From Larimichthys crocea (taxonomy: Eukaryota > Chordata > Actinopteri > Sciaenidae): 64,000 nt of DNA. A program made the position numbers and the translations under genes. The stretch covers positions 16,333,358 through 16,397,357 of the forward strand of contig NC_040032.1 of the NCBI RefSeq assembly GCF_000972845.2, in the 5' to 3' direction. The notes beneath the pieces are model-generated. The model was not told the DNA's origin. It searched no databases and saw nothing but the letters and a program-made list of their open reading frames with translations. Shown in pieces: positions 1-52,800 of this stretch. How positions within the stretch are numbered: the first letter of the stretch is position 1; each line of letters starts with the position of its first letter.

Positions 1-847
1 GGTCTTCATGTTGCGGCTTGAGGGCAGCTGACCCCCCCCTTCAGATAAGTGAGTTGGTAGCAGACTGCCACCTGCTGGCAGCATTATAAAACTAACCCAT
101 CTTTGATAACAATAGAATCAGCACAAAACAGATATTATGGCGATTGATAAACAGATGTTTATGAATTTGTAGACAGTATGTTGCCGGCCACCGCCTTTCA
201 CTTTTGGTTTATCAGTTCCTGCCACGTTCCAGTATCTTCATCTTCGCACTTCTGGTCTTATCCTATCTATACTTAGGCCAGTGTTACACAGTGGAATTAT
301 GGACTCCACTTTACTTTTGCAAACTGAACTGTAACTTTCCATTATAGTTTTTGGCGCCTTTACATTTCTAATAAACTGATGCCAGCTAACATCAGTCCAC
401 ATTCAGAAAAGTAGGAAAATAATGAGTCTTATGATGTTACTCCAAAAATCTTGAAACTACTCAAGGTCTTAGGTCATTTCTGCTATCAGAGCGATATCTG
501 TACTTTTATTGGTTGCTGCATACATTTAATGTAAAAAGCTCAAACTGTTACCAGCCTTTTGGGCCCTTAATCTCTTCCCGAATGTCAAAGAAATCACACA
601 AGAAAGAGTTTAAACGACAGAAACGAGCCAATCTTTTTGTTTAATTTTTTCATATTTGTTCTTTATTATATATTTTCAGAACCCCTGTCTGACAGTGGAC
701 ATCAGATAGAATCAGTCTGTCATTGATTAACATGTGAACAAAGAAAGAATGAGCTGACACATTAGTAGATCCTCTGTTGTGGTCCTTTTCGTCAACCTAC
801 ACTGACTGCACAGGAAATTTACATTTTAATGGCTCCAACTGCTCCTT

Positions 848-922
<75 letters not shown>

Positions 923-3000
923 AACCCCTCCCCTCCATGCGTCAGAGTGAAAGCTCAGCTGAAACCTCGGGTGACTGCCTCCAAACTGCCGGCCCACTGA
1001 GACAAACCACCTCCCACACAAACACAGGCACAAAAACAGAAACCTTGACATGGTCATAAAATCTTTTTGGATGCACTTCATTTAATCAATCATTTTATTA
1101 GATAGCATTTCCCATAATGCATATTAAACTAAAGGGCCAGAGTTAAGTAAAGTCAAGTATAATCTGGAGGACAACCTCTTCAGGTTAACAGAGTCACTGT
1201 GTCCCGTACCCACTGCCACTGTTTTGTGAAGCCAAAATAGGGCGTGGTTGTGGATTATATAAATATATAAAGAAGTCTTCTATGACCTGCCCAGTACTTT
1301 GAACTTTAGGGAGCTGGCTTCTCTTTGCATGTTCAAGGCAGGTTTCTGTTCCTTGCTAATGTGGATCTAAGATCTGACAACTACTTAACATTTAGTAAAC
1401 CTAGTTCCTGTTTGACGCTGTTCATTTGCCAGCGTTCTGTAATCTGAACGCCATATAATAATGGCCTCAGATTCTTCAGTATAGTCTGGTCCAGCATATC
1501 AGACACGCCCAGTCTTCCTCCTCTCTTCATGCATTATTTTGTTGAATATTTAATGTTTTGTGTGCTCGGTATGACAGATTAAGGATTGTTGTAAGAGATG
1601 AATCAAAAATGGGCGTGAAGTGAGTGAGATGACTTGGATACACTGTGTGATATAATAGACAAATATAAGTTGAATGGGAACAACAGCATGAGCATGATGT
1701 GCACACTTCATGTCCTACTTGTTATCATGCTGCCATCTAGAGGTAAACCACTGTATGACATATTTAATTTGGTGCTTCCTCCCATACTGCTGTATGTGTG
1801 TTACACTTTAATATTAACATGTATGCTTCAATTATACAGAGATAATAGTTTAAACAACTTCAGTTAGAAATGTATAATGGTCCTGGTGTTTATGCTGCTG
1901 CTTCTATTGACCAAGTCAAAGAGATTTATACAAAGTATTTTAAGTCTATCTAATTACATAGCTGTACTTGTGATGGAAATCAGTGGTGTTAGATAAAGTA
2001 AGATTTCGGCTAGGACTTTTTCACAGCAGATATGTTGACTTGTCATGGCGGGAAATGCACAGGTGTCTCTTATAACATTAAGAATTCTAGTAGGTATTTT
2101 ATCATATGTTCATGTCTTATGATCATTAGATTTCAAATGAATGTAAATATTAGGCTGATTATTAATCAAACACTTTGCCTATGAAGGCAATTTACACAAT
2201 ATAAACAACAGTTTACATTACATTACCTTATTGTCTGAGGTGAGACTTGTTTCAGTCTGTTTGTTTAACCACAAACTCAACACAATAAAATATCGTATAA
2301 ATGAATATGCTCATTAATGAGTCGACAACGATACTTTAAACAACAATTTATTTTATTATTAACCAGAGGATTATAGATATTTGAAGGTGATTTGGTTTCC
2401 TGGTGGTGGTTTCACCAGTTGTGGTGCTGAAAGAAAGATTTGTTACAGTATAAAGGATATGGAGAAAAAGGATATGAGGCTTATCTACAGTTTTAACATA
2501 AGCAGATGCACCACAACAATGTGACCTGAAGTAAAAATCCATCTGTTTACATAAGGATCTATTTTGCAGGACTGTACACTTTCAATTATTGATTTGCAGG
2601 CGCAGGAATCAATCTGATCAATGCATCAGTAAGGTAGCTAAATCATGTGGTCACTGTATGTTGTCACTAGGTTTTATCTGACGGCGTGCTAATGCTCAAG
2701 TGCAACCACATTTCGGAACATACACAAATGAACAGATTGCTACATAACCTTTGAGGCAGACTTTACAGTGTGACATAAGAACAAAATTAGGCATAGCTGA
2801 TGGGTCCCACGTGATAACATGGATCTGATATGCAGGTGGAACCACGCAACAGCTAGTAGGAGAAAATCCGGCATCATGAAAATAAACTGTATAATAGGGG
2901 GAGGGGGGGTCGCTAAACAAAAAGATTAGTTTTACAAACATTTTCACATGTGATTTGTCAGGTTATAGTCAGTCATGAGGCACTCATATTGGACAGGCAG
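1..3000. other. Downstream intergenic DNA (or distal 3' UTR)
   Basis: AT-rich DNA with one long CA repeat at 849-921 and further minus-strand AATAAA motifs near 2347-2357. The small open frames here, including those running through the CA repeat, look like chance frames. No recognisable gene or RNA was found. Confidence 0.5.
849..921. repeat. (CA)n microsatellite, about 36 units
   Basis: An uninterrupted CA dinucleotide run of roughly 72 bp. It accounts for the poly-Thr/His and poly-Cys/Val open frames on the two strands, which are not genes. Confidence 0.98.
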
Positions 3001-4915
3001 TTTATTTACAAATAGCAGACCCATACACACAAAGAAAAGAAGGTAAAGATGAAAAATTTCCAAGGAGTTTTGGGCAATGAGAAATTTGTATCCAACAGAT
3101 CTCAACAATCGAAGCAATTTCCCTCAATCTCTAATTGCTTCTGGCTCGGGGCATCAAAAAGTACTCAAAAAACATACAATCACTGACGATTATCAGCAAT
3201 TTACTTTATAAAAATATCACCATGGTGATCCACAGAGTCACAGATTTGAACCGTGGAAAGAAAGAGACATATTTACAGTAATCCACACAAAGGGGAAAAT
3301 GGAAAGAAATTATTAAGGAACAAAAAGGTTGGAGGAAATGATGAGAAGTGCAGAGAGGGTCCCAAAAGGCAAAGCTTGAGCAATTCTTGCTTTAAGGTCT
3401 CTAAATGGACACCTCTTAATCTTTTTCATTTGTCCTGTAAAGACCAGATAAATATATCAGTTAAAAATGAATCTTAATGATCGAGGTTTAAACAGTTTGA
3501 TTTGCAGTTGTGCCTTTATGATTTGATGTGCATGCACAGGTGGAAAATGTATGTACTCTATGGTGCTGCCATAATGATATGTTATAAAATAAATGGTGTT
3601 TATCGGTATTGTCTTACACATTGTAAATAACAAAATAATCAGTCATATATCTTAAAGTGCTGCTACTTTATACTCATAACAAAATATGAACAGTTTCCAT
3701 GTGACATATTACAGTCACCTATTGTTTATTCTACCATACAGCACAACATCATCAAGTTTATCGCAATGTTAGAATGATAGAGATGCACTGGAGGTATTTA
3801 TGAAAAACAAACATTGAAAAGTAGCTTAAAGCCTTTTAGACTGAAACCAAAAATATCAGATACTTTATATAAAGGTGGAGAGTTTTCCAATTCTTCTTGT
3901 AATTTTTAATTCATTATTTTAGCATAAACAAACTTTTAAGAGACCACATGTCTCCTAACTGTGCCTACATTGTGTTTCAGACTCTGTAAACACGGGGTGG
4001 TCTGTAAATATAGAAATGTGTTTTTAGACAACAAATGTACAAGTACAAGAAAGAGCAGAATGATTGCATGATTACAAAAATAATAATAATACAAAGTGCC
4101 AAATGAAGTTCTGCGGTGAAACCACATCAGTTGAGAGATGTAGTCAAAACTATATGGCAGAAGGGTCAGGTGACATGAGATGTGTTCTCCGCATCAGGAG
4201 GAGGAGGAGATCTCACCTCATAGTTCTTCAGCAGTAAAGCCAATGTGGACAGTCTGAGAGGGTTTAATATCTAGAATGAGACGGCCAGCGCTGAAGGAGC
4301 AGGGGATAAAAAAGACGAGGATGCAATTGAGATCGGTGCATGAAAATAATAATGAACAACAGAAGACCTACATCGACATATTCAGACAGAAACCTGTGGC
4401 TAAGAAGGTTCTTGGCTCTAGCTACTGTACATATCATTGTGATTGATCGGTCACTTGGAAACAATTAACACTGGTACAATAAAGCCTTCACAGTAAACCA
4501 AGTGTGAGATGAGCAGAAGCTTTTTATTTCAAATGTCAAGTCAAAATCTATGGATAATAATACCATGTTTTGAAAACAAAACAGAAGAGATGAGACTTAA
4601 CAAATGTGCATTTACACACATGGTGTAATTACAGCGTGCAATATGACGGGTAAGAGATGACATATCATGTGAGTGATGCAAATCTAACATATAACTCTCA
4701 CTCACCCAGGTGGATAATGTACAAGACATAAAAATAAGCTCTGACCACAGAATGAGATGAGGAAAAGTGTCCTTTCTTTTATATTCTCATGAGCAACATC
4801 ATCAGTCAGCTCTTACTGATGATTGCTGCAGTGATGGAAGATGAGGGGTGGTGGTGGTGCCCTCTGCTGGTGAAACATGAGATGACGACAGGATGACAGC
4901 CAGATGGGAAGGGGA
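3001..4915 (-). other. 3' UTR of sez6 and downstream sequence (end not fixed)
   Basis: Sequence left of the stop codon must begin with the sez6 3' UTR. Minus-strand AATAAA hexamers lie at 4523-4528 (about 390 nt past the stop) and 3001-3006 (about 1.9 kb past it). Either could be the polyadenylation signal; the sequence alone does not decide. No coding homology was seen. Confidence 0.4.
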
Positions 4916-42586
<37,671 letters not shown>

Positions 42587-42820
42587 CTAAGAGTAAAATA
42601 ATAATACTTGTGTTAAGCAATTTTGTTTTACAGACCAGTAAGCTACAAAAGGAACATACTGTACACAAGAACAGTACGTCTTCTTGACAGTTTCATTATA
42701 AAATCATCAAGACTGCCAGCCTATAATCTACCAAAATTATGCCTAATGAGGTGAGAGGCTGTCCTCTTGTATAATTCTTCCACACATATTTTGTTGCTAT
42801 TTAAATCAGTTCATTATGCA

Positions 42821-42865
42821 TGTGCGTGTGTGTGTGCGTGTGCATGTGCGTGTGTGTGTGTGTGG
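42821..42865. repeat. (GT)n-rich imperfect microsatellite
   Basis: GT units interrupted by GC and AT steps, in intron 1 about 235 bp from exon 2. Confidence 0.9.
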
Positions 42866-43466
42866 CTTTGGGGGGAGGGGTAGTGGTATAGGAAGTACAA
42901 TGCCTTTGCTATCCATAGAAGCTTTAATAATAGCAAAACAGTGTATTGGACTGACATATGTAGGTCACACATAACATAACGTGTGTTTCATGTATGACGT
43001 GATTCTGTTGTAAGAACACAGTTCATTTTCAAGTGTATCTTCTGTGCCTAATTGAGATGTCTTCTTTTAGGACTTTTACATGTTGTTCATTGAACTACAT
43101 GCAGCGAGATGAGCCGCATATGGACTACACGAACATCTTTTTGAGGTCCCTGTGGCCGATTAATACTGACAGTGGTGAGTAGCAGCTTGCATAAAGTCAG
43201 TTTATTATCAAAGATGAATTCCACGCTCACACCCGCAGGCAGTGAAACTTCAGAGCAGAGAAACACGGAGCAGAAATAGTCTAGCAACTTGTAGGATAAA
43301 AAAGGTTTTAAAAACACATATTTTTCTAAGACATGTCTCTGTAGGCTATTCTTATTCCCTTTTCCTTTTTTTCCAACCTATCACACACACTACTCAAACA
43401 CAATGCAGGCATTGTTAAATGTCCCACGCGAAAAGCACTCAGCAAGCGAATAAATCAGTAAACCAC

Positions 43467-43493
43467 AAAAAAAAAAAAAAAAAAAAAAAAAAA
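43467..43493. repeat. A homopolymer, 27 nt
   Basis: An unbroken A run in intron 1, with no retroposon body recognised beside it. Confidence 0.95.
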
Positions 43494-46400
43494 TCGAAAT
43501 TAATGGATGAACCTGTTAGTGTCATCTGCAAAACCACTCATATATCCAGATTTAGAAGATACACTGGAGTGAACTTAATCAAATAATCAACAGAAACAGT
43601 GATTTTAATCAAAGGATCAAATTAGACAGGAAAAATACGTAGAGAAAGAGTATTTACTCTTATATTAAATGATTCGACTTTCCTACACTCTTACTGATTA
43701 TCATTATCACCAAACATGGAGCATGTACATGACATTTAACAGTGTAAAATCCAAAACAAAAGATGTTCTCTGCTGTGACTTTGCCATTTTGGCAATGACA
43801 CTGCTAATCCATTTAAAACACAGACTGAGCTCCCGTTTTAATGAAACAGTCACATAAACACAGTTATAGTGTAGTACCAGCAAGCAGATGCAAGCGTTTA
43901 ATAATTGATTAAACAATAACTTTCAAAAAAAACAAGACCACCGGTGTGAAGTTAGCAACATAAAACCTGATTTATCAAATTAAAGACTGGGAAGATTAAA
44001 GCTCCACATGTTGCCTGCACCTGTCTTTGTGACACCTGTCTTATAAGGCTTAATCATTTTGATACAGTGAAGTGTTTAATAAAAATCTGGTTGTAACTAT
44101 AGCGCCTTCCTCACCTACGGAAGGTGATAAACCTGATATATAGGAACATTCCAGCCTGATATAATCTAATGCGCTTTATCTACTCACCTCTGTTTAATTC
44201 AACATTAGCATATTTTTAAAAAAAGGATACATCAGCCAGTCGGTCGTTTGTCTAGCCGGATAATTGCAAATGTGTGTCCACATTTATTCCATTGTCTGCT
44301 GCATTTTAAATTGATTGTTTGGGAGAATCTTGATAAATAGATGGTTCCCACTACTGCAAATCCTCCAGACTGTGTAAACACCAGCAAAGATGTATGTCTT
44401 TGTATGTCCTCGGTGGCTTTGACAGGATAGTTACCGTGAAATGATCAAACGTCCTCCAGCTGGATGCTAGTTGGACATGCTCGGATGACAACAAAGATTT
44501 TTGCCTCATTTAGGAGCCTTTATGTTTTGGTTTCCTCCGCGGGTTTTGAAATTCAAGTGCTCACTTGCGGCTCTAATGTGTTGTGCATTGGCAGGATTTC
44601 TTTCTGTCTTGTTAGGATAGAGAGTGTTTCTTTGGGTACTGCTGGACATAAAAATAAAACATCTATGGCAATCATCATCCATTTAGAACTGAGGAGGTGA
44701 GCTGACTAGAAATAGCACAGCTGACTGTGAATTCTTGCCTTACTTTAGGCATCAATGCAATCTCTATCTTTCTTTTCTGTACTTCACCTTAATACACTAT
44801 ACATTGTTCGTCTGTGCAGCTGTATAACCAACTGCAGATATATAACACACTAAATATAATTAATTACCCAAAGCTGGCATCTTAAACAATTCTATGTGTT
44901 TTTATATATGCCATGAACAACAAAAGATACTTATTAAATGGCGAGGGAGTTAAAATAATCCTCTTATTTGTCTTTGTACATGTGTCTACATGAAACAATG
45001 GCATGTGCTTTGACACCTTAATTAGCTTGCATTCAGGATGACAGCTTGTCTTCATGAGGGATGCCAGCGCACTTTTCATGCTCGCAGATGAGAGGATGTT
45101 GTTGACACAGGCAGCAGAACGAGTGAGATATTCCCATGTTGAGCGTTTTCTGATGTTTGCGCCTGTGTTAAATGTCTGATAAAATACAGGAGCGTGTCAT
45201 GACTGAAACAACATGATATATTCTCAAATGTATTTCACGCTGAGTTGACTTGACTTTCCCTCGAAATTCTATGTCGGATTTCCCGAAAATCCCTTTGGTT
45301 GACAGTTCATAGAGTTCCACAGCCAGCCGAGTGTCTATACCTGTTTAATCCCCATGTGATGACTTCTTAACATCTGAATAAATTAGAAAGTTTTATTATT
45401 CCACAATTGACTGGCTCATTTTGGGTATATCGATTACAAGCACTACTAGTTGCTTTTTCTTCCTCCCTGAAATAGATCCTTAAAACCGCTTGCCAGGAGG
45501 CAAACGCTCACCTCGAGAAAACTGACTTTGTCTTTATTGATTCTTTAAGGATCCCCATAACGAGAAACATACATTTGACTTTTCATAAATGAGAAATTTT
45601 GTCTGAATAAATGTGAAAATTAACCGTGCCGAGTGACAATCTCTTCTTTGCTCATAAAACTTTGAAAGTAGTCGTAAGCCATTGTTAACATTTAGCTGAT
45701 GCTGAGTAGTTTTACTACCATCCAGCTTATTAAAGTTTGATCAGGCTATTCAAGAGGAAGAGTAAACAATTTTGTTACAAGACCTCTCCCAGGCTGACAG
45801 AATTGACACATGGTTTTACGTTTTACTGGCGGATGCGACGACACATTTATCTTTCTCGGCGACAGAGGCAATTCAAAGACCTTTTGATGTTCCAAGATGG
45901 AGGAGAAACATTTCCTTGTAGCCTTATTCTGTCACAACAAGAGTAGCAAGAAAGCTGCACTATAAAGGCAGACTAAGCATATTTGACATGTCTCACAAGA
46001 AGCGAGAATAAAGAGTGTAAAGGGTGGTCCTCATGAATGATTGAACTATGTAAGGCTGTCCCCTGCCCATAATTGCAAAGTCTAGAGGAATCTCAAACAC
46101 GCACACATACTGTATGGTCACGCTAGGGAAATGATCCTTCTGCTGAAACAACTGGAAACTGAACTCCGCCTCTTGTTTTTCTGTGTTTGTCTCCCTCTGG
46201 GTCTTTATCTGTGTCGGTCAGCTTTTGCCCATCCTGGTGCTGCCCCTCAGTCAGAATATCGAGTGAAAGTGGAGAGTGAGAATGGAGAACAGGGTAGAAC
46301 CAGAGTTTCTCATACACAGATCAATACAGGATCAATGTGTACAGGTTGAAGACCTCTCTGTGGTGATTACAGAGGAGCGAGTACTGCTCCAATCGCGATC

Positions 46401-46747
46401 CCCCTCTTGGAGCCTTAATTGGGTGTTTCAGAGAATAGAGCTAAAAAAAAATGAATTTTAAACATAATTTGGTGAATGTTGTTTAAATTTAAATTGATAC
46501 ATTCACAACAGGAAATAAGCAAGTCGTCTCTTTTAGTTGCCATGCCCCGTGCATAGTTTACATTAAACAAACAGAACATGCCAGTCAAATTACATTAATG
46601 CTACCAGATTATGAACATGAGAATCAATCAGTACAAGCACCTTATCTACAGATTAGTACATAATCAAAGTGCTTGACAGTTGACTGATGAGGCAATAATA
46701 ACAATGGAAATATAAGACACAGTTTGAGATGAATGCACACGAGATGT

Positions 46748-46822
46748 AAATATATATATATATATATATATATAGATATATAATATTATATATACTATAT
46801 ATATATATATATAGTATAATAA
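46748..46822. repeat. (TA)n-rich, self-complementary tract
   Basis: Two TA runs separated by a short GATATATAATATTATATATAC-like stretch. It is strongly self-complementary and likely variable in length. Confidence 0.92.
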
Positions 46823-49800
46823 TAAATTATACACATAAAAGGGAGTCGATAGTTTTAAAACAGGCAATTAGCGTGTTATATATAGAGAACATGCATCCTA
46901 AACAAATTAACCGGCTGTTCATTGATGGATGATACCGGGTAGGTGATTTGTTACGTTTTAACAGGGAGAAGCGCCCACTGGGATCCTCCTTGTGATGATA
47001 AGAACGGTTCATTTAAGTAACCCGCTATGTAGGCTATAGTTTAGAGAATATAATAGACTGAGAGGAAAAAAGGCACAATTACAAATTCATCTGCTACAAA
47101 TCTCCAGATAAAGGATCAATGAGTCAGGCAGACTCGACTAACGTATTCAACTGAACAACCCCTCTGCCCCCGCACTCTCTCGCTGCAAGGGTTAGGGTGT
47201 TCAATTAAAACTCGAAGAGATTCGGTTGGAGAAAGTCTCCGCAATTGCATAATAAACAATCTGAACAAATCTTAACAGTCAAACAGCTTTAACAACTTTT
47301 TTTTTTTTTTTGTTAAAAATAAGAGAAGAGAGCTATAGAAATTGAAACTCTATATAGGATTTGCGCTGAATCAGATTGTATTGTCAATTTTTCATATTGA
47401 ACTGGAGGGATAATAAAAAAAATAAAAAATAAAATAAAATTGTCTCAGACTGTCAAGATGTCAAACAGAGTTAGAAAAAAAAGGGGTAAAAGCTACACTA
47501 CATTTATTTTATTTTTTTGAAACAAGAAAATAACATTTATTCATTATTAGAAAGGAACTTGTTATTTATCCCTTCAGTTCAATGTGAAAACGACTAGTAA
47601 ATATTGTTAAACATCATTGAACTGTACGTTCTGAGTTTGATCTGAGAGTCAGTTGTATGTGGGCTACAGACTACTAGGCTACTTCATCTTATATGACATG
47701 GAATCATAACACAAGTTAGATAGTATGATGTTCCAGACTTTTGCTTCAGGAAGTTTTCTCTAACATTTTTTTAGATCATATCTGACAGATGTATACCCTC
47801 AACACAACTCCTTAACACAAACACAAACTCAGCTATCCATTCATTGTTTGACTGCAAAAAAACAAAACAACAAAAAAGATTCCTTCTATGAAATATGACT
47901 CACAGTATATTGATTTTGTATTGAGCAAATTCTAACATGCTAAGTTGAAAGATCAAATCCAGCTTCTGTTCAGTGTTTGGCCAACATTTCTCATACATTT
48001 CACTTGGGACAAACAGGCAGACAAGACTATAAACCATGGAGGCTTTTCGTATTTCTCATGTTGTTATCAGGCTTGAAATAAAATGACTGAAATGATGTTC
48101 ATGTGATCAGTTACTCAATTAATCAAAAATTTGCATCTAAAATTGCTAGACCTCGATTCTGTATAAACACAAGCAGGCCCTGTTGTCACCTTTTCCCACC
48201 CACAGTTAGAAAATCACAACCTACTGCCAGCCACTTTAAATTTATTGTGCTTGAAGGACTCCAATCAGGTCATAACCAGTCTACTGTCAGAACAAAGTGA
48301 TTGTAATGTGCCCTGCCAGGTTCACAAAATGGGTGTCATGCTATCATATTTAACCCCTGAGACACCACAAGCTGCATCAAGCCGGGGGCAATGAATAAAA
48401 TCACGAAAAAAGATGATGGATATTAACGTTTGTGAAAGGTGTGCTGTGTATTGTAGTGTACCGTGAGTGGTCAAAAATACTAAGTGACAGCGAGCGTATG
48501 AGCTGATGGAAAATGTATCACAGATTGTTAGTCTGCACCTGCTGAATTTAATTTACTGCCGTGGATCCAGCAGTTAAAGTAGATCACCACGCTGCATGCG
48601 CGTAACTGCATTACATCACACCACACTGAAGCTGGTTAATTAGAGCTAATTCATAAATTAGAGGAGGTAATAACCATTGCAGAATGAGATTACTCTTATC
48701 TTATTCTGAGCGGTGACACCAATACAATAAAATACAATTTACTGTCCTCTGAGAGATTTAGTTGGTGAATTGTTTCTTCCTCTGGGCGTAGAGCACATTT
48801 CAGGGTATGAAGGGAAGCCAGACGTCTTAAGCGTGTGGTACCTGAAGAAACCTATTGTGCCCTCATGTACTATACCACATCCAGTTATGTAATGTCCCTG
48901 GTGCTAATATTCAACAATGGGTTTTTTTTAAAGCTAAATATGCAGCCATAATTACCTGATATCTCGTTAATGATGCGGAAAAATCTGACTTGACAGTATG
49001 AAATTATCAGAAGAGACCTAGGTTGGTTCATTAAAAGTAGTCTGCATGTCTTGAGGTCAAGTGTGTTGAGTTTAAGAAGGTAAAGTAAAGATAAAGTATG
49101 AATGTAAACAGGATATTATGCCACGGATTCAAGTTTTTGTCCCACGTGCAATAAGTGCTCTTAATTCTCATAAACTGCCTCTTGATTCCTCACACAGCTT
49201 AGCATTTTCTGTTTCTTATCTTTATTCTTCGTGTTGCTTTTTTCCTCGCTCTTATCGTGCAGCTTTTATTTTATTCTTGAATTGCATAAAGGACATAGTA
49301 TCAGCACTTTTAACGTCTTCGATTTTATTGTGTTCTTATTGTGCTGTATTTTTATGCCGCCTTGCTCTAAAAAGCAGTGGGACCTTCTCTCATTTGGGCC
49401 GCTCATTTGTTTTTCTCGACATAATGAAAGAAGCGAAGGAAAATATGGTTTGCGGAAGACTTCTAAAATTGTAAGGCACGTTTGAAGTCCTACATTGACA
49501 AGATTACAAAAAAATATATATAGACTAAAAACTGTCTGGCCGACTTTTAGAGTTCATGCTTTACCCTGATATTCGGCGGATGCATGACAATTCCTCTGTC
49601 TGAACTAAGATGACAGAGTGAGCAATCATAGGGGAACCCTCCTCAAGATGGCAATAGACAGCCTCCTCTCTTCAGTTGCATATCAATGGAGTCATCAGTG
49701 AACACTCAGTGCATGGAGAGAGCGCTAATAAGATGGGACAAGCTACACTTGAGGCAAGCTGCTGATTGACATCAATCTTCTTATATCCAGGGGTTTTATT

Positions 49801-52800
49801 TCCTTATTATTACAGAGAGCCACTAGACAAGCAAATCAATAATCAGCTTCCGCTGGGTGGAGATACGAAGCCTTCAGATCACTCTACACGAGTCCTTTCA
49901 GGGTTTGCACTCATGAATTCATTCTAACACCAGAGGTGAAAATTTCCTAGTAGTGACATTTGCTGCAAATCCCGCAGTATGTGCAGATTCTACACTTGTT
50001 TACACAAAGCAATGAGGGAAGATTATAGGAAATAATGGGGTATAACTGATAAATGATTCCATTAGTTAACCTAATGAATTGATAATTTAATTTGGTTGGT
50101 GGGTGTGACAGGTGCATGAAAGTGAAGAGGGAGGGGGGGAAAAAAAAGGTATCTGGAAGAAAACGAAGAAAATTAAATTAAGTGAGCACTGTCTGGAAGA
50201 ATAAGCCTTTCGCAAAACAAACAACAAAAGGTCACGATTTCAACGCTTGCACTGTAATTTCCAGCCCGAAACAAATAAAGTGCACCCATGACTGTGCAGA
50301 AATTCCAATTTCAGAGCATCGGCTTTTCCTTTTACCGTCTGTCTGGCTTTCGAGTCATGAGGATAACAGCATATTGAGATGAGACACACTCTTATCCTCC
50401 ATCTGCCCTTTGACTCCATTGAGCGGAACCATAACTTTTCCCTTTCATTTATTACGGACTGTCTGTGTTCCGGTTCATTGAGCATTGTCCTTCAGACAGG
50501 CTTTAAACAAACTGTGCCTTAATGGTGCTAGGAAGCTCATAAGACCTGACCTTTTAAGTCTGAGCAGAACAAAAGCAGAGCTACCCAGCACCACTATTTG
50601 CATGAAATCTACTGTAAAGCACTAAAGCCACAGGGGGGATAAATGGTCCAACCTTAAACAAATGACATGACATGTGAACTCTATGGTGGCGAGTTGAATG
50701 TGGTTTCATTGGCAACAATTTTCTAGGATCTATGCATTCTCAATCAATCTGTACTCCCCATACCACGGCTGTTTCTAATTGGTCTTTTCTTTTGCATACG
50801 TTGCTTTTCACCTTTTTTTACATTGTTCTTTTTTATTTTCTACCAAAGAACTAAAGAATGAATGAGTTGCACATCTTGTTGTAGAAATGCCTGGTATTAA
50901 AATGACATCATTTTCTATAATCGTGGCAGAATCTGTCTCATAAAGAAGTCAGATCCTTGTTGTATTTCAATTTACCAACGCACCGCATCCGAGAAAATAC
51001 TGCGAGGAACGTCTCTTTTCACACTTCATTTCCTCCCATTAGAGTCATTTATCTTTTCATTTTCTTCTCATTTACTCCATGGTGGAGTCAATTAAGAACA
51101 GAGCTGTGGTGTGAAAGAAAACCTGCGACTTTTAAATCTTTTGCGGATTATATTGTAAATTTGCAAAATGTGCTTTATGTAGTTGTGAAGCAGAAGAAGT
51201 TCTGGATTTGCAGAATATACATTTGATATTCAGATTCCAGGTGTTTACTTTATGCATTGCAACACTATAATAGATCAGTGCCGAAGAAAGAATATGTCAC
51301 GCTCGGTGCAGGTTGTACATCTGGTTCCCCTCCTGACAGCACAGACATTAGAGGTGAGTTTAAAAGCTACCTGATTGATGTCACACTCTCCACCTCTCTT
51401 CAAATGATTTCCCAGCCCCATAACAATTCCATCAGCTCAAAGGAAAATGCCACTAAAGGACCACACTGGTGATATTTTTTAAAACCGTATCTGTGTACTC
51501 GTCATAGGTTTGGCATGCCTACGTATGCCATTACAATTGTCAATAGTCTGTCTTTCATATGGAGGCTCATAAATCGGTCACAGGCTACAAGCAGGAGCAA
51601 GAAAGTGTCCGTGTTTTTCTTTACAAAGTGCTCTCGTGTTCATGTTTAATGAAACTAACTTGAAAAGAAGTGCGTCCTCTCAGTGATTGGAGTTTACATG
51701 GTGATATTTGGTGAAGGCTGATGAGATGGGGTTGCTAGGTGGGCAAAGGCAAAGCAAAGTGAAGGAGAGCTCATTGAATTAGATAACAAAGAGGTCGATA
51801 TTTTCAAAAAGAATGACATCAGTAATAAGTGTTACTTTTGTGTTGGATAAATCCGACATAAGGCCACCGAGCTGTTTCATTCCGAACGCTCCTGCAAACT
51901 AGAAATCTGTTGCCTCAGTCGTGCACTCTGTGGGAGTCTTCTCCTGCAGAGTCACCTTCCTTTGAAATACACCTCCTGGCATTCGCAGTGAAACAGAAAC
52001 TGTGTCTGTGGCTCTTTAATACGTTTCTTTAAGATTCAGTACAGTTTACTTTGCGCCTTGTGCTCTCACCTGACCAGCTGTTTCATTTGTCAACCTTTTG
52101 TAGTGTGACATGCAAGTACCAATCCTGTGATCTGTGCTACCTGGTGCACCCACACACACACACACAGCTGGATGCCACACAGATACACAGACACAAACAG
52201 CCTTTAAATAACACAGACTGCTAGTCAACCGCACTCACATTAGACAATATACTGAATTGTATCTCATTCTCAACAGCAGACAAGCCATTAAAATAGTAAT
52301 GATTGATGTGTCAGGATGATATTAAGGACAATGCTTTAACCTACTTTTCTCTGAAATTCAGGCTGAACATTTGGTGTGGTATCTCGAATTGTGGATTTAT
52401 TTTTTGATCTCTTGCTTCAGGCCAGCGCTGCTCATTTCCACCTGCTGCCACGAGGAGCTTGTTAGATAATTACGACATGAATATTATATTTCATCAACTG
52501 TTTCTGATATGGCCATCGGACAAAAGGGCAAATCTTTGGTTTGCTGCGAATAAGCTGTGAATTTCATCCACAACGTAATGTTTTTGTTTTTTTTTACCAC
52601 AGTTTCCCTTCACTTCTTCTAAAACATAGAGGTGAATATCCATGTATAAGATAAATTAGGTATGTTTACTGTAATAGCACTGAAAGGAAAGCAGAAGCGA
52701 TCTTATCCGAGTGCGAACCATGACCTTTATGTATTTACAGGATCAGTTCGGCGGAAGCAGCGAGCAGACTTTCAGACAAAAATCACTTTGGCACTTACAT

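Noticed and set aside
797..1081. Cys/Val-repeat and Thr/His-repeat open frames
   Set aside because: These are simply the translated CA microsatellite on the two strands.
46131..46349. Signal-peptide-like open frame (MILLLKQLETELRLLFFC...)
   Set aside because: It is on the plus strand, opposite to sez6, and leads to no continuing protein; it cannot be sez6 exon 1.
49118..49474. 118-codon hydrophobic open frame on the plus strand
   Set aside because: Hydrophobic because of a T-rich sequence; no start context, domain or splice structure supports it.
52052..52100. Possible exon 1 ending at a GTGAGA donor (minus strand)
   Set aside because: The short ATG frame (MKQLV) ends in phase 2 and has no signal peptide; exon 2 needs phase 1.
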